18,334 nt of DNA from an uncultured Lachnospiraceae bacterium (GTDB taxonomy: Bacteria > Bacillota > Clostridia > Lachnospirales > Lachnospiraceae). The stretch covers positions 1 to 18,334 of the forward strand of contig CABSEG010000061.1 in assembly GCA_902476645.1 (NCBI GenBank), written 5' to 3'. Every line of letters begins with the position of its first letter. The first letter of the stretch is position 1. Position numbers and translations under genes: made by a program. The notes under the pieces are model-generated. The model had not been told where the DNA came from and made no database searches. It saw only the letters and a list, made by a program, of their open reading frames with translations. Shown here piece by piece: positions 6,276 to 12,988 of this stretch.

Positions 6276-7919
6276 TTGGGGGAATTCGATAACAGTAAAA
6301 GATATGACAGCATTATTGTGGGGGGCGGACCTGCGGGGTTGTCTGCCGCAATCTATCTGGCCAGAGCCCAGTACCGGGTCCTCGTGATAGAAAAGGAAAA
6401 GATCGGAGGTCAGATCACCATTACCTCAGAGGTGGTCAACTATCCGGGAATACCCAGCACGGATGGAACGAGCTTGACCGATAATATGAGAAAGCAGGCA
6501 GAATATTTCGGAGCCGAATTTTTAAAGGCTCAAGTGGAATCGTTAAAGCTTTCCGGAGATTGGAAAGAAGCGATAACCGATAAGGGAGTCTATCAGTCAC
6601 TGGGGGTGGTCCTCGCCACCGGTGCCAGTCCAAGGAAGATCGGGTTTCAGGGAGAAAAAGAGTTTCAGGGCCGGGGGGTGGCATATTGCGCCACCTGTGA
6701 CGGAGAATTCTTTACCGGGATGGATGTATTTGTATTGGGGGGCGGTTTTGCAGCTGCGGAGGAATCTGTCTTTTTAACCAAGTATGCGAAAAAAGTTCGA
6801 GTGATTGTGCGGGAAGAAGATTTCACCTGCGCAGCCTCTGTAGCAGAGGAGGTAAAATGCCATCCGGATATTGAAGTTTACTACCGGACAGAAATTTTAG
6901 AAGCGGGAGGAAATGGAAAGCTGGAGTATGCAGTTTTCCTGGACAGAGAGAAGAATAAAACTTGGCGTTATGAACCGGGAGAAGAGAAGAGCTTTGGCAT
7001 TTTTGTGTTTGCAGGCTATGAGCCTTCCACCAGTCTGTTTCGTGAACAGGTGGAAATCAGCGAGAATGGGTATCTGGTGACAGATATGAACCAAAAGACC
7101 AGCCTGGATGGCGTCTATGGAGCTGGAGATGTTTGCGTCAAAAATCTGCGCCAGGTGGTAACGGCCGTATCTGACGGAGCCATTGCGGCAACTTCCCTGG
7201 AAAAATATCTCTCGTCGCAATATCAGAAGCTGAACCTGGAAAAAATAGAGCGGATAATGCCTGCCAGGCAGAAGTCAGTTAGTCCAAAACAGCAGCCAAA
7301 AGAAGAAAGAGGGCTGTTCTTTACAGAAGAGATACGAAGTCAGTTGGAAGCTATATTTGACCGATTCGAAAAACGTGTGGTGTTGGAGATCAGCGTAGAT
7401 AACAGCGAGATTTCAAGAGAAGTACGGGCATTTGCAAAGGAAATGGAGGGATTCACCCCTTATATCCGGTGTGTGGAGCAGAAAAACCCCGAGGATGGCT
7501 TAGAACTGCCTGCTATTCGAATCTGCAGAGAAGATGAATCCTACCTGGGGACCGCTTTCCACGGAGTGCCGGGAGGCCATGAATTTAATTCCTTTGTGAT
7601 TGCTCTATACAACGCAGCGGGGCCAGGGCAGGCCATAGATCCTTGTCTGTTAGACAGGATCCGAAACATCAGAAAAAGGATTCAGATTCAGGTTATTGTC
7701 TCCCTTTCCTGTACCATGTGTCCAGAACTTGTGATGGCGGTACAACGGATTGCGTTGGAGAGTGCATATGTGGAGGCTGATGTTTATGATATGGCCCATT
7801 TTCCAAAGCTGAAGGAACAGTATCAGATCATGAGTGTACCCTGTATGATTATCAATCATAAAAACGTCTTTTTTGGAAAAAAAAGCATAGAAGAAATCCT
7901 GGATTTACTTCCCGAGTAA
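6276..7919 (+). CDS. AhpF-like NAD(P)H:peroxiredoxin reductase with swapped domain order
   Basis: This 547-residue flavoprotein should pass electrons from NAD(P)H through FAD and cysteine pairs to AhpC. Residues 1-310 form a thioredoxin-reductase module: FAD motif GGGPAG (16-21), redox pair CATC (138-141), nucleotide-binding GGGFAAAEES (about 155-164) and a second FAD motif GVYGAGDV. After a linker rich in Gln and Lys (about 320-345), residues 345-547 resemble the paired thioredoxin folds of the AhpF N-terminus, with CTMC at 479-482. In enteric AhpF that module comes first; here it comes last. The start is TTG at 6276, seven bases behind AGGAAGG; no better start exists before the FAD motif. 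Confidence 0.85.
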   Translation: MGEFDNSKRYDSIIVGGGPAGLSAAIYLARAQYRVLVIEKEKIGGQITITSEVVNYPGIPSTDGTSLTDNMRKQAEYFGAEFLKAQVESLKLSGDWKEAITDKGVYQSLGVVLATGASPRKIGFQGEKEFQGRGVAYCATCDGEFFTGMDVFVLGGGFAAAEESVFLTKYAKKVRVIVREEDFTCAASVAEEVKCHPDIEVYYRTEILEAGGNGKLEYAVFLDREKNKTWRYEPGEEKSFGIFVFAGYEPSTSLFREQVEISENGYLVTDMNQKTSLDGVYGAGDVCVKNLRQVVTAVSDGAIAATSLEKYLSSQYQKLNLEKIERIMPARQKSVSPKQQPKEERGLFFTEEIRSQLEAIFDRFEKRVVLEISVDNSEISREVRAFAKEMEGFTPYIRCVEQKNPEDGLELPAIRICREDESYLGTAFHGVPGGHEFNSFVIALYNAAGPGQAIDPCLLDRIRNIRKRIQIQVIVSLSCTMCPELVMAVQRIALESAYVEADVYDMAHFPKLKEQYQIMSVPCMIINHKNVFFGKKSIEEILDLLPE

Positions 7920-7950
7920 GGAGGAGAACCGGAGTTTCATGAGCAAAAGA

Positions 7951-7976
7951 AAGGCCTGCTATTCGGCAGGCTTTTT
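7951..7976. terminator. Rho-independent terminator, probably bidirectional
   Basis: GCCTGC (7954-7959) and GCAGGC (7966-7971), extended by flanking A-T pairs, enclose a 6-base loop and are followed by five Ts. It ends the ahpC operon. Read on the minus strand the stem is followed by CTTTCTTTT, so it can also end the convergent DtxR-family gene, whose stop is at 7980. Confidence 0.85.
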
Positions 7977-7979
7977 GTA

Positions 7980-8369
7980 TTATGACTTTACATTTATGGT
8001 AGGAAATTGCTGATGAATATATTTCTTGACGGCATCAAAGCTTTCTTTGCTGATGACATGTTCGATTCTGCAGGCATCCTCTGCCGCGATTTTTTCATCT
8101 ACACCTAGCTCGATCAGCCAGGAGGTGAGAAGCTCATGGCGCTCGAAAATCATTTCTGCAATGGCCCGTCCCGCATCTGTCAGATAAATGTAACCTTCTT
8201 TTGTTACGGTGATATGTTCCTTCTGGCGAAGATTTTTCATGGCCACACTAACGCTGGACTTTTTAAATCCCAGTTCTTCCGCTACATCCACAGAACGGAC
8301 AACCGGCTTTGTTTTACTCAGGATTAAGATGGTTTCTAAATAATTTTCTGCAGATTCATTCGTATGCAT
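7980..8369 (-). CDS. DtxR/MntR-family metal-dependent regulator
   Basis: This 129-residue protein is a short DtxR-family repressor without the C-terminal SH3 domain. The winged helix lies at about residues 5-65 (RSVDVAEELGFKKSSVSVAM, then EGYIYLTDAGR), and the dimer and metal domain includes ERHELLTSWL and DACRIEH. Against DtxR, the primary-site residues Cys102, Glu105 and His106 appear as Cys100, Glu103 and His104, but Met10 is replaced by Asn9, and the ancillary Glu83 and His98 positions are Thr82 and Ala96. The ATG at 8369 follows GGGGTG; an earlier in-frame ATG at 8390 lacks a good site. It is divergent from feoA and is the best candidate to control it. Confidence 0.88.
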   Translation of the reverse strand: MHTNESAENYLETILILSKTKPVVRSVDVAEELGFKKSSVSVAMKNLRQKEHITVTKEGYIYLTDAGRAIAEMIFERHELLTSWLIELGVDEKIAAEDACRIEHVISKESFDAVKKYIHQQFPTINVKS

Positions 8370-8408
8370 AGCGTTCACCCCAAATTCCAATACTCCTTGT
8401 TGCAGGAT

Positions 8409-8430
8409 GCAAAGATTTCAAGATCTTTGC
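8409..8430. promoter_or_regulatory. Perfect inverted repeat in the DtxR-gene leader
   Basis: GCAAAGAT (8409-8416) and ATCTTTGC (8423-8430) form an 8-bp stem with a 6-base loop, between the predicted promoter and the start of the DtxR-family gene. There is no T-run. It may be a regulator site or an mRNA leader hairpin. Confidence 0.4.
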
Positions 8431-8451
8431 TCTAATATCTTTATTTTAATT

Positions 8452-8480
8452 AGTATAACATACTTTATGCATCAGGGCAA
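8452..8480 (-). promoter_or_regulatory. Predicted promoter of the DtxR-family gene
   Basis: On the minus strand TTGCCC (8480-8475) and TATACT (8457-8452) have a 17-base spacer. The -10 region is embedded in AGTAT-N3-ATACT (8452-8464), a short dyad that could serve autoregulation. Confidence 0.4.
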
Positions 8481-8517
8481 TGAAATTGTAAATGAGAAAA
8501 AAAATCAATAAGTGTTC

Positions 8518-8546
8518 TTGACAGCTAATAAACGTTAGAATATACT
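8518..8546 (+). promoter_or_regulatory. Strong predicted promoter of the feo operon
   Basis: A consensus TTGACA at 8518-8523 is followed after 17 bases by TATACT at 8541-8546. The start site would be near 8553, leaving a leader of roughly 55 bases before feoA. Confidence 0.75.
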
Positions 8547-8550
8547 AACT
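8533..8550. promoter_or_regulatory. GTTAG-N6-CTAAC palindrome overlapping the feo -10 element
   Basis: GTTAG at 8534-8538 and CTAAC at 8545-8549 are perfect inverted arms around AATATA. The site overlaps the -10 hexamer, so a bound repressor would exclude RNA polymerase. It shares core and spacing with the ahpC site at 5632-5657. The neighbouring DtxR-family protein is the likely binder (inference). Confidence 0.65.
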
Positions 8551-8555
8551 ATTGA

Positions 8556-8575
8556 TGAAATGAAAGTCATTATCA
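8556..8575. promoter_or_regulatory. Fur-family box at the feo transcription start
   Basis: TGAAAGT-C-ATTATCA (8561-8575) matches the 7-1-7 Fur-family core TGATAAT-N-ATTATCA at 12 of 14 positions, and the 19-bp window 8556-8574 matches the Fur consensus at 14 positions. It lies just downstream of the predicted start site, a repressing position. Confidence 0.55.
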
Positions 8576-8608
8576 TGAACGAATCATTTAACAGAAAGAA
8601 GATGATGT

Positions 8609-8824
8609 ATGATGCCCTTAACAATGGTAAAAGCAGGGGAGCCGAATGTAATTCGAAAAATAGGGGGGAAGGAAGAGACAAGGAGATTTCTTGAGAATCT
8701 TGGATTTGTAACCGGAGGAGTCGTTACAGTGGTGTCGGAGATCGATGGGAATATGATTGTGAACGTGAAGGATTCCAGAGTCGCCATCGGCAAAGACATG
8801 GCAAATAAAATATTGGTAGGATAG
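8609..8824 (+). CDS. feoA: FeoA-domain protein, first copy
   Basis: This 71-residue SH3-like FeoA protein begins the ferrous-iron uptake operon. It has the family layout: an opening strand with the PLTMVKAGE segment, RRFLENLGFVTGGVVTVVSE in the middle and NVKDSRVAIGKDMANKILV at the end, where the polypeptide folds back to complete the barrel. FeoA associates with FeoB and supports ferrous iron import at the cytoplasmic face. Two adjacent ATGs (8609 and 8612) are possible starts with a modest AGAAAGAAG site. The second FeoA gene follows after 11 bases; the two differ substantially, so they are not a recent duplication. Confidence 0.93.
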   Translation: MMPLTMVKAGEPNVIRKIGGKEETRRFLENLGFVTGGVVTVVSEIDGNMIVNVKDSRVAIGKDMANKILVG

Positions 8825-8835
8825 AAAGGATAGAG

Positions 8836-9057
8836 ATGAAAACATTAAAAGAAGTTCCGTGCGGAAAGACGGTCAAAGTCTCCAAACTGACTGGGGATGG
8901 TCCTGTGAAAAGAAGAATTATGGATATGGGGATAACAAAGGGCGTGGATATCTTTGTGCGTAAGGTAGCGCCTCTGGGAGATCCCATTGAGATTACGGTG
9001 AGGGGTTATGAGCTGTCTGTCAGAAAAGCAGATGCGGAAATGATTCAGGTAGAGTAA
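8836..9057 (+). CDS. feoA: FeoA-domain protein, second copy
   Basis: This 73-residue FeoA protein has the segments CGKTVKVSKLTGDGPVKRRI, MDMGITKGVDIFVRKVAPLG and PIEITVRGYELSVRKADAEM, which give the LGDP-like turn and the GYELSLRxxEA ending of canonical FeoA more clearly than the first copy does. GAAAGGATAGAG precedes the ATG. Paired FeoA genes before FeoB are common in Clostridia. It probably binds the FeoB G-domain or its membrane region. A 95-base gap with a degenerate operator-like dyad separates it from feoB. Confidence 0.95.
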   Translation: MKTLKEVPCGKTVKVSKLTGDGPVKRRIMDMGITKGVDIFVRKVAPLGDPIEITVRGYELSVRKADAEMIQVE

Positions 9058-9069
9058 ATTCGGACCATG

Positions 9070-9087
9070 AGTTAGTTTTAACTTATT
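9070..9087. promoter_or_regulatory. Degenerate copy of the feo/ahpC palindrome before feoB
   Basis: AGTTAG at 9070-9075, six bases, then CTTATT (9082-9087) keeps one perfect half-site and spacing of the operator at 5632 and 8533, with the second half degraded. AGTTA and TAACT (9079-9083) also form a small dyad. It lies in the 95-base gap before feoB. No convincing promoter is next to it, so its role is uncertain. Confidence 0.3.
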
Positions 9088-9152
9088 ATAAATAGTTTAG
9101 ACAAATTTGCAATGGAAAATGTAAAAAGCCATTTGGCGGAAAGAGGTATGAG

Positions 9153-11333
9153 ATGTCTGTGAAAATAGCATTAGCGGGAAACCCAAACAGCGGTAAAACC
9201 ACATTGTTTAACGCGCTTACGGGTTCCAACCAGTTTGTGGGAAACTGGCCGGGAGTTACCGTAGAAAAGAAGGAAGGAAAACTAAAAGGTCATAAAGATG
9301 TAGTTATCATGGATCTGCCCGGAATTTATTCCCTTTCTCCCTATACCCTGGAGGAAGTGGTGGCCAGAAACTACTTGATCAATGAAAGGCCGGATGCAAT
9401 TCTTAATATAGTGGACGGCACAAACCTGGAGAGAAACTTGTATTTGTCCACTCAGCTGATGGAGCTTGGCATTCCCGTGATCATGGCGGTAAACATGATG
9501 GATCTGGTGGAAAAGAATGGGGATCAGATACATATTGGAAAACGGAGCCAGAAGCTTGGCTGTGACGTGGTGGAGATTTCCGCATTGAAGGGTACGGGAA
9601 TTCAGAAGGCAGCGGAAAAAGCAGTCGCTTTGGCGCAAAAGGGACAAAAGACCATGCCAGTTCATGAGTTTGCACCGGAAGTGGAGAGCGTGATTGAATC
9701 CATCGAACAGAAGCTGGGTGGAGAGGTTCCACAGGAGCAACGGAGATTCTTTGCAATCAAGCTATTGGAGAAGGATGACAAAATCCAGAGTCAGCTTCAG
9801 CATGTGCCAGATGTGAAAGCAGAGATTGCGCAGATCGAGAAGGAAATGGACGATGATACAGAAAGTATCATTACCAATGAAAGGTATGTTTATATTTCTT
9901 CTATTATCAATAAATGTTATACTAAGAGCAGAAAAGAGAAGATGACCGTATCAGATCAGATCGACCGGATTGTCACCAACCGGTTTTTGGCACTTCCTAT
10001 TTTTGCTGCAATCATGGTCGTGGTATACTATGTTTCCGTCACTACAGTGGGAACTTGGGCTACAGACTGGGCGAACGATGGTGTATTTGGCGAAGGATGG
10101 AGTCTTTTTGGCTTGCAAATACCTGGTATTCCAGTTCTGATTGAATCCGCGCTGAGCGCTGTGGGTTGTGCCGGATGGCTTCAGGGATTGATCCTGGATG
10201 GCATCGTAGCCGGTGTGGGGGCTGTTTTAGGCTTTGTGCCTCAGATGCTGGTGCTTTTTATCTTCCTGGCTTTTTTAGAGTCCTGCGGATATATGGCAAG
10301 AGTTGCTTTTATCATGGACAGAATCTTTCGCAAGTTTGGCTTGTCCGGAAAGTCCTTTATTCCTATGCTGATCGGAAGCGGATGCGGCGTGCCGGGAGTT
10401 ATGGCATCCAGAACCATTGAAAATGACAGAGACCGCAAGATGACCATTATGACCACCACCTTTATTCCTTGTGGAGCAAAGCTGCCAATCATTGGTCTGA
10501 TTGCGGGAGCACTGTTTCACGGTGCATGGTGGGTGGCTCCCAGCGCCTACTTTGTGGGGATTGCGGCTATCGTTTGTTCGGGTATTATTTTAAAAAAGAC
10601 GAAGATGTTCGCGGGGGAGCCTGCTCCCTTTGTTATGGAACTTCCAGCCTACCATCTGCCCACTGTAGGTAATGTATTGCGCAGTATGTGGGAGAGAGGC
10701 TGGTCCTTTATCAAAAAGGCCGGTACCATCATTCTTCTATCTACGATTCTGATTTGGTTTACCTCCTATTTTGGATGGGTGGACGGACAGTTCAGGATGT
10801 TAGAAGACATGGAATTAGATCACAGTATTCTGGCAGCCATCGGAAATGCGATCTGCTGGATCTTTGCTCCTCTGGGATGGGGTGACTGGAAATCCGCCGT
10901 GGCTGCGATTACCGGCCTTGTGGCCAAGGAAAATGTGGTAGGAACCTTTGGAATCCTCTTTGGTTTTGCGGAAGTGGCAGAGGAAGGAGAAGAAATCTGG
11001 GGTTCTCTGGCCGGAAGCATGACGGCCGTGGCTGCATATTCTTTCCTGACCTTTAATCTATTGTGTGCGCCCTGTTTTGCCGCAATGGGAGCCATCAAGA
11101 GGGAGATGAACAGCGCTAAGTGGTTTTGGTTTGCCATCGGTTATCAGACCTTACTGGCATATGTGGTATCCTTGTGTGTTTACCAGATCGGAACCCTGAT
11201 CACCGCAGGAGCTTTTGGAATCGGAACGGTTGTTGCATTTTTACTGGTAATCGGATTTATTTATCTGTTGGTAAGACCTTACAAAGAGAGTAAGACTCTG
11301 CAGATAAACCTCAAAGTAGCGAAGGCAAAATAG
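9153..11333 (+). CDS. feoB: Ferrous iron transport protein FeoB
   Basis: This 726-residue inner-membrane protein imports Fe(II). The N-terminal G-protein domain has G1 GNPNSGKT (9-16), the G2 region NWPGVTVE (31-38), G3 DLPG (54-57) and G4 NMMD (114-117); a helical guanine-dissociation-inhibitor-like segment follows to about residue 265. The membrane part carries the two gate motifs, including IFLAFLESCGYMARVAFIMD and SGCGVPGVMASRTIENDRDR, and ends with a lysine-rich tail. Length is typical for Firmicutes FeoB. AGAGG lies six bases before the ATG. It is flanked by feoA genes and a FeoB-associated Cys-rich peptide, forming a complete Feo system. Confidence 0.98.
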   Translation: MSVKIALAGNPNSGKTTLFNALTGSNQFVGNWPGVTVEKKEGKLKGHKDVVIMDLPGIYSLSPYTLEEVVARNYLINERPDAILNIVDGTNLERNLYLSTQLMELGIPVIMAVNMMDLVEKNGDQIHIGKRSQKLGCDVVEISALKGTGIQKAAEKAVALAQKGQKTMPVHEFAPEVESVIESIEQKLGGEVPQEQRRFFAIKLLEKDDKIQSQLQHVPDVKAEIAQIEKEMDDDTESIITNERYVYISSIINKCYTKSRKEKMTVSDQIDRIVTNRFLALPIFAAIMVVVYYVSVTTVGTWATDWANDGVFGEGWSLFGLQIPGIPVLIESALSAVGCAGWLQGLILDGIVAGVGAVLGFVPQMLVLFIFLAFLESCGYMARVAFIMDRIFRKFGLSGKSFIPMLIGSGCGVPGVMASRTIENDRDRKMTIMTTTFIPCGAKLPIIGLIAGALFHGAWWVAPSAYFVGIAAIVCSGIILKKTKMFAGEPAPFVMELPAYHLPTVGNVLRSMWERGWSFIKKAGTIILLSTILIWFTSYFGWVDGQFRMLEDMELDHSILAAIGNAICWIFAPLGWGDWKSAVAAITGLVAKENVVGTFGILFGFAEVAEEGEEIWGSLAGSMTAVAAYSFLTFNLLCAPCFAAMGAIKREMNSAKWFWFAIGYQTLLAYVVSLCVYQIGTLITAGAFGIGTVVAFLLVIGFIYLLVRPYKESKTLQINLKVAKAK

Positions 11334-11346
11334 AACATGTTTTAGT

Positions 11347-11377
11347 CAGGGTCTGTACAGCTGATGTGCAGATCCTG
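11347..11377 (+). other. Intercistronic hairpin after feoB
   Basis: CAGGGTCTGTAC (11347-11358) pairs with GTGCAGATCCTG (11366-11377) over 12 base pairs, two of them G-U, with a 7-base loop. No T-run follows and the next gene has its ribosome binding site just after it, so it is more likely an mRNA stability or processing structure, or a weak attenuator, than a full terminator. Confidence 0.45.
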
Positions 11378-11395
11378 GATGTAAGGAGGCGCATT

Positions 11396-11536
11396 ATGGG
11401 AACGATAATCGTTGGAGCCGTGATACTTTTACTTGTGGTTTTTATTGTCAGGAGTATGATAAAAAGTAAAAAGCAGGGGAAATCCATTCAGTGCGGCGGA
11501 GATTGCAGCCATTGCGGCGGCCATTGCTCACACTAG
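11396..11536 (+). CDS. FeoB-associated Cys-rich membrane protein
   Basis: This 46-residue peptide has a single N-terminal membrane helix (about residues 3-18, TIIVGAVILLLVVFIV), a basic stretch RSMIKSKKQGKS, and a Cys-rich tail CGGDCSHCGGHCSH with four cysteines and three histidines. This is the layout of the short family found next to feoB in Firmicutes. AAGGAGG sits eight bases before the ATG. The tail likely faces the cytoplasm and could hand iron on from, or sense iron at, the FeoB pore; that role is inferred. Confidence 0.92.
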   Translation: MGTIIVGAVILLLVVFIVRSMIKSKKQGKSIQCGGDCSHCGGHCSH

Positions 11537-11554
11537 AGAAATGGGGAATCAGAT

Positions 11555-11986
11555 ATGGCACAAATGCAGAAAGAAATGGTGATTCAAAGGCTGAAAGAGA
11601 GAGGCAATCGGATTACAAAACAGCGCCTGATGTTGCTGGACATTATCCTGGAGAATGAGTGTTCAAGCTGCAAGGAGATTTACTATAAAGCCAGCAAAAA
11701 AGACGGCAGAATCGGCGCGGCCACCGTATATCGGATGGTGAATGCTCTGGAAGAGATTGGTGCCATCAGCCGTAAAAATATGTATAAAGTTGCTTATTCG
11801 GAAACTTGTTCTATGGAGGATGCCTGTACTGTGGTCCTAGATGATTCGACCACCTACCATTTGTCAGCGAAGAAATGGAATTTGGTTGTACAGGCTGGAT
11901 TAAGTGCCTGTGGCTATCTGAAAAATCAGAAGATCGTATCCATCACAGTGCGGCCCTGTAATTGTGACGAAGGGCATTGTAAATAA
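11555..11986 (+). CDS. Divergent Fur-like regulator in the feo operon
   Basis: This 143-residue protein keeps the Fur-family winged helix: RLKERGNRITKQRLMLLDII near the N-terminus and GRIGAATVYRMVNALEEIGA with the recognition helix, then ISRKNMYKV. After about residue 80 it departs from Fur: the HHDHLIC-type metal segment and the usual CxxC pairs are absent, replaced by CSMEDACTVVLDDSTTYHLS, and the chain ends with RPCNCDEGHCK. It may sense iron through its own cysteines or act without metal. It is 18 bases downstream of the Cys-rich peptide gene behind GGGGA, as the last gene of the feo operon. It could bind the Fur-family boxes at feoA and ahpC. Confidence 0.8.
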   Translation: MAQMQKEMVIQRLKERGNRITKQRLMLLDIILENECSSCKEIYYKASKKDGRIGAATVYRMVNALEEIGAISRKNMYKVAYSETCSMEDACTVVLDDSTTYHLSAKKWNLVVQAGLSACGYLKNQKIVSITVRPCNCDEGHCK

Positions 11987-12019
11987 GTTTTAACAGTCAT
12001 TTTCGAAAAGTAAAGAAAG

Positions 12020-12060
12020 AACGCAGTATGATAGATGTAAGTCTGTTCATGCTGCGTTTT
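12020..12060 (+). terminator. Rho-independent terminator of the feo operon
   Basis: Arms at 12020-12031 and 12047-12058 pair over 12 positions (one G-U pair) with a 15-base loop, and the second arm runs into TTTT. It lies 34 bases after the Fur-like gene. Confidence 0.7.
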
Positions 12061-12084
12061 CTCATTCCGGTTCAGGAGATTTAC

Positions 12085-12204
12085 ATGGAGGAAGCCATAA
12101 GATTGCAAAAAGAACTTGACTTGAACCTTGCTTCAGGTATTATGATCTTAGGAGATTTTTCCGGGGCTTTTCACGATAGAAATGAAGACACGGATCAGAA
12201 GTAA
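12085..12204 (+). CDS. Possible 39-residue helical peptide before larB
   Basis: An ATG at 12085 sits six bases behind AGGAG and opens a 39-codon frame, including EEAIRLQKELDLNLASGIMI, ending at 12204, 13 bases before larB. The RLxxELxxNLxxGIxxIL pattern resembles the last helices of CbpM/MerR-like chaperone modulators, so it could be the remnant of such a gene; the same frame is open back to an ATG at 12028. The segment also contains the best promoter candidate for the lar operon, so it may not be coding at all. Confidence 0.35.
   Translation: MEEAIRLQKELDLNLASGIMILGDFSGAFHDRNEDTDQK
12116..12146 (+). promoter_or_regulatory. Candidate lar-operon promoter with MerR-like geometry
   Basis: TTGACT at 12116-12121 is followed by TATGAT at 12141-12146 after a long 19-base spacer, with ACCT...AGGT arms (12125-12138) centred in the spacer; TATTAT at 12138 gives an alternative 16-base spacing. 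A long spacer with a central dyad is typical of promoters activated by MerR-family proteins. No MerR gene is in the window. Confidence 0.4.
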
Positions 12205-12217
12205 GGGGTGACAGAGA

Positions 12218-12964
12218 GTGAAAATTGAAGAGCTTTTAAATGGAGTCAAAGATGGCAGCCTGTCTGTGGAAGAGGCAAAAAGATGGCTGGGAGTACATAC
12301 ATATGAAGAGATGGGGTATGCTAAGCTGGATACGGGAAGAAAGGAACGAACCGGATTTGCCGAGGTGGTTTACTGTCAGGGAAAAACCAGGGAACATTTG
12401 CTTCAGATTTTTGAAAGGCTTTACCAGGAGGAGGGCGAGGTGCTGGGAACCAGAGCTTCCCGGGAACAATACGAGTGGATTCTAAAGCATTATCCTGAGA
12501 CACAATACGACTCCATTTCCAGAATTATAAAAATTGAGAAAACTTCGAAAGTTCACAGGGGAAAGGTGGCTGTCTGTACGGCGGGTACAGCAGATATTCC
12601 CGTAGCGGAAGAAGCTGCCCTCACGGCGGAATTTTTCGGAACAAAGGTAGAGCGGATTTATGATGTGGGTGTAAGTGGTATTCACCGGTTGATTTCCAGG
12701 CTGGATGTAATCCGGGGGGCCAACTGTGTGGTGGCAGTGGCGGGAATGGAGGGGGCTCTGGCCAGTGTCCTTGGAGGACTGGTAAGCCGACCGGTGATAG
12801 CAGTCCCCACTTCGGTGGGGTATGGCGCTAATTTCCATGGGCTGTCAGCACTTTTAACTATGATCAATTCCTGCGCCAATGGCATCGCAGTGGTAAATAT
12901 TGACAATGGATTTGGAGCTGGATATCTGGCCACTCAGATAAACCGGCTGGGAATCGGAGAATAG
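12218..12964 (+). CDS. larB: LarB, nickel-pincer cofactor biosynthesis carboxylase/hydrolase
   Basis: This 248-residue cytoplasmic enzyme carboxylates the pyridinium ring of nicotinic acid adenine dinucleotide and releases AMP, the first step towards the nickel-pincer nucleotide cofactor. The C-terminal two thirds form the PurE-like (AIR carboxylase) domain: KVAVCTAGTADIPVAEEAAL, RIYDVGVSGIHRL, VVAVAGMEGALASVLGGLVS and PVIAVPTSVGYGA. Cys219 in INSCANGIAVVNIDNGFGAG is at the position of the catalytic cysteine of characterised LarB. The start is GTG at 12218 behind AAGGGG. larC follows after 24 bases. Confidence 0.95.
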   Translation: MKIEELLNGVKDGSLSVEEAKRWLGVHTYEEMGYAKLDTGRKERTGFAEVVYCQGKTREHLLQIFERLYQEEGEVLGTRASREQYEWILKHYPETQYDSISRIIKIEKTSKVHRGKVAVCTAGTADIPVAEEAALTAEFFGTKVERIYDVGVSGIHRLISRLDVIRGANCVVAVAGMEGALASVLGGLVSRPVIAVPTSVGYGANFHGLSALLTMINSCANGIAVVNIDNGFGAGYLATQINRLGIGE

Positions 12965-12988
12965 AAGAACGCATTTGGAGGAAAAAGG

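Noticed and set aside
8452..8464. Fourth copy of the GTTAG-N6-CTAAC operator at the DtxR-family gene promoter
   Set aside because: The dyad there is AGTAT-N3-ATACT; it shares only the ATACTAA word with the feoA site and the spacing differs, so I do not count it as the same operator.
9282..9740. 152-codon minus-strand frame inside feoB
   Set aside because: It lies wholly opposite the G-domain of feoB, whose motifs are all present in the plus frame.
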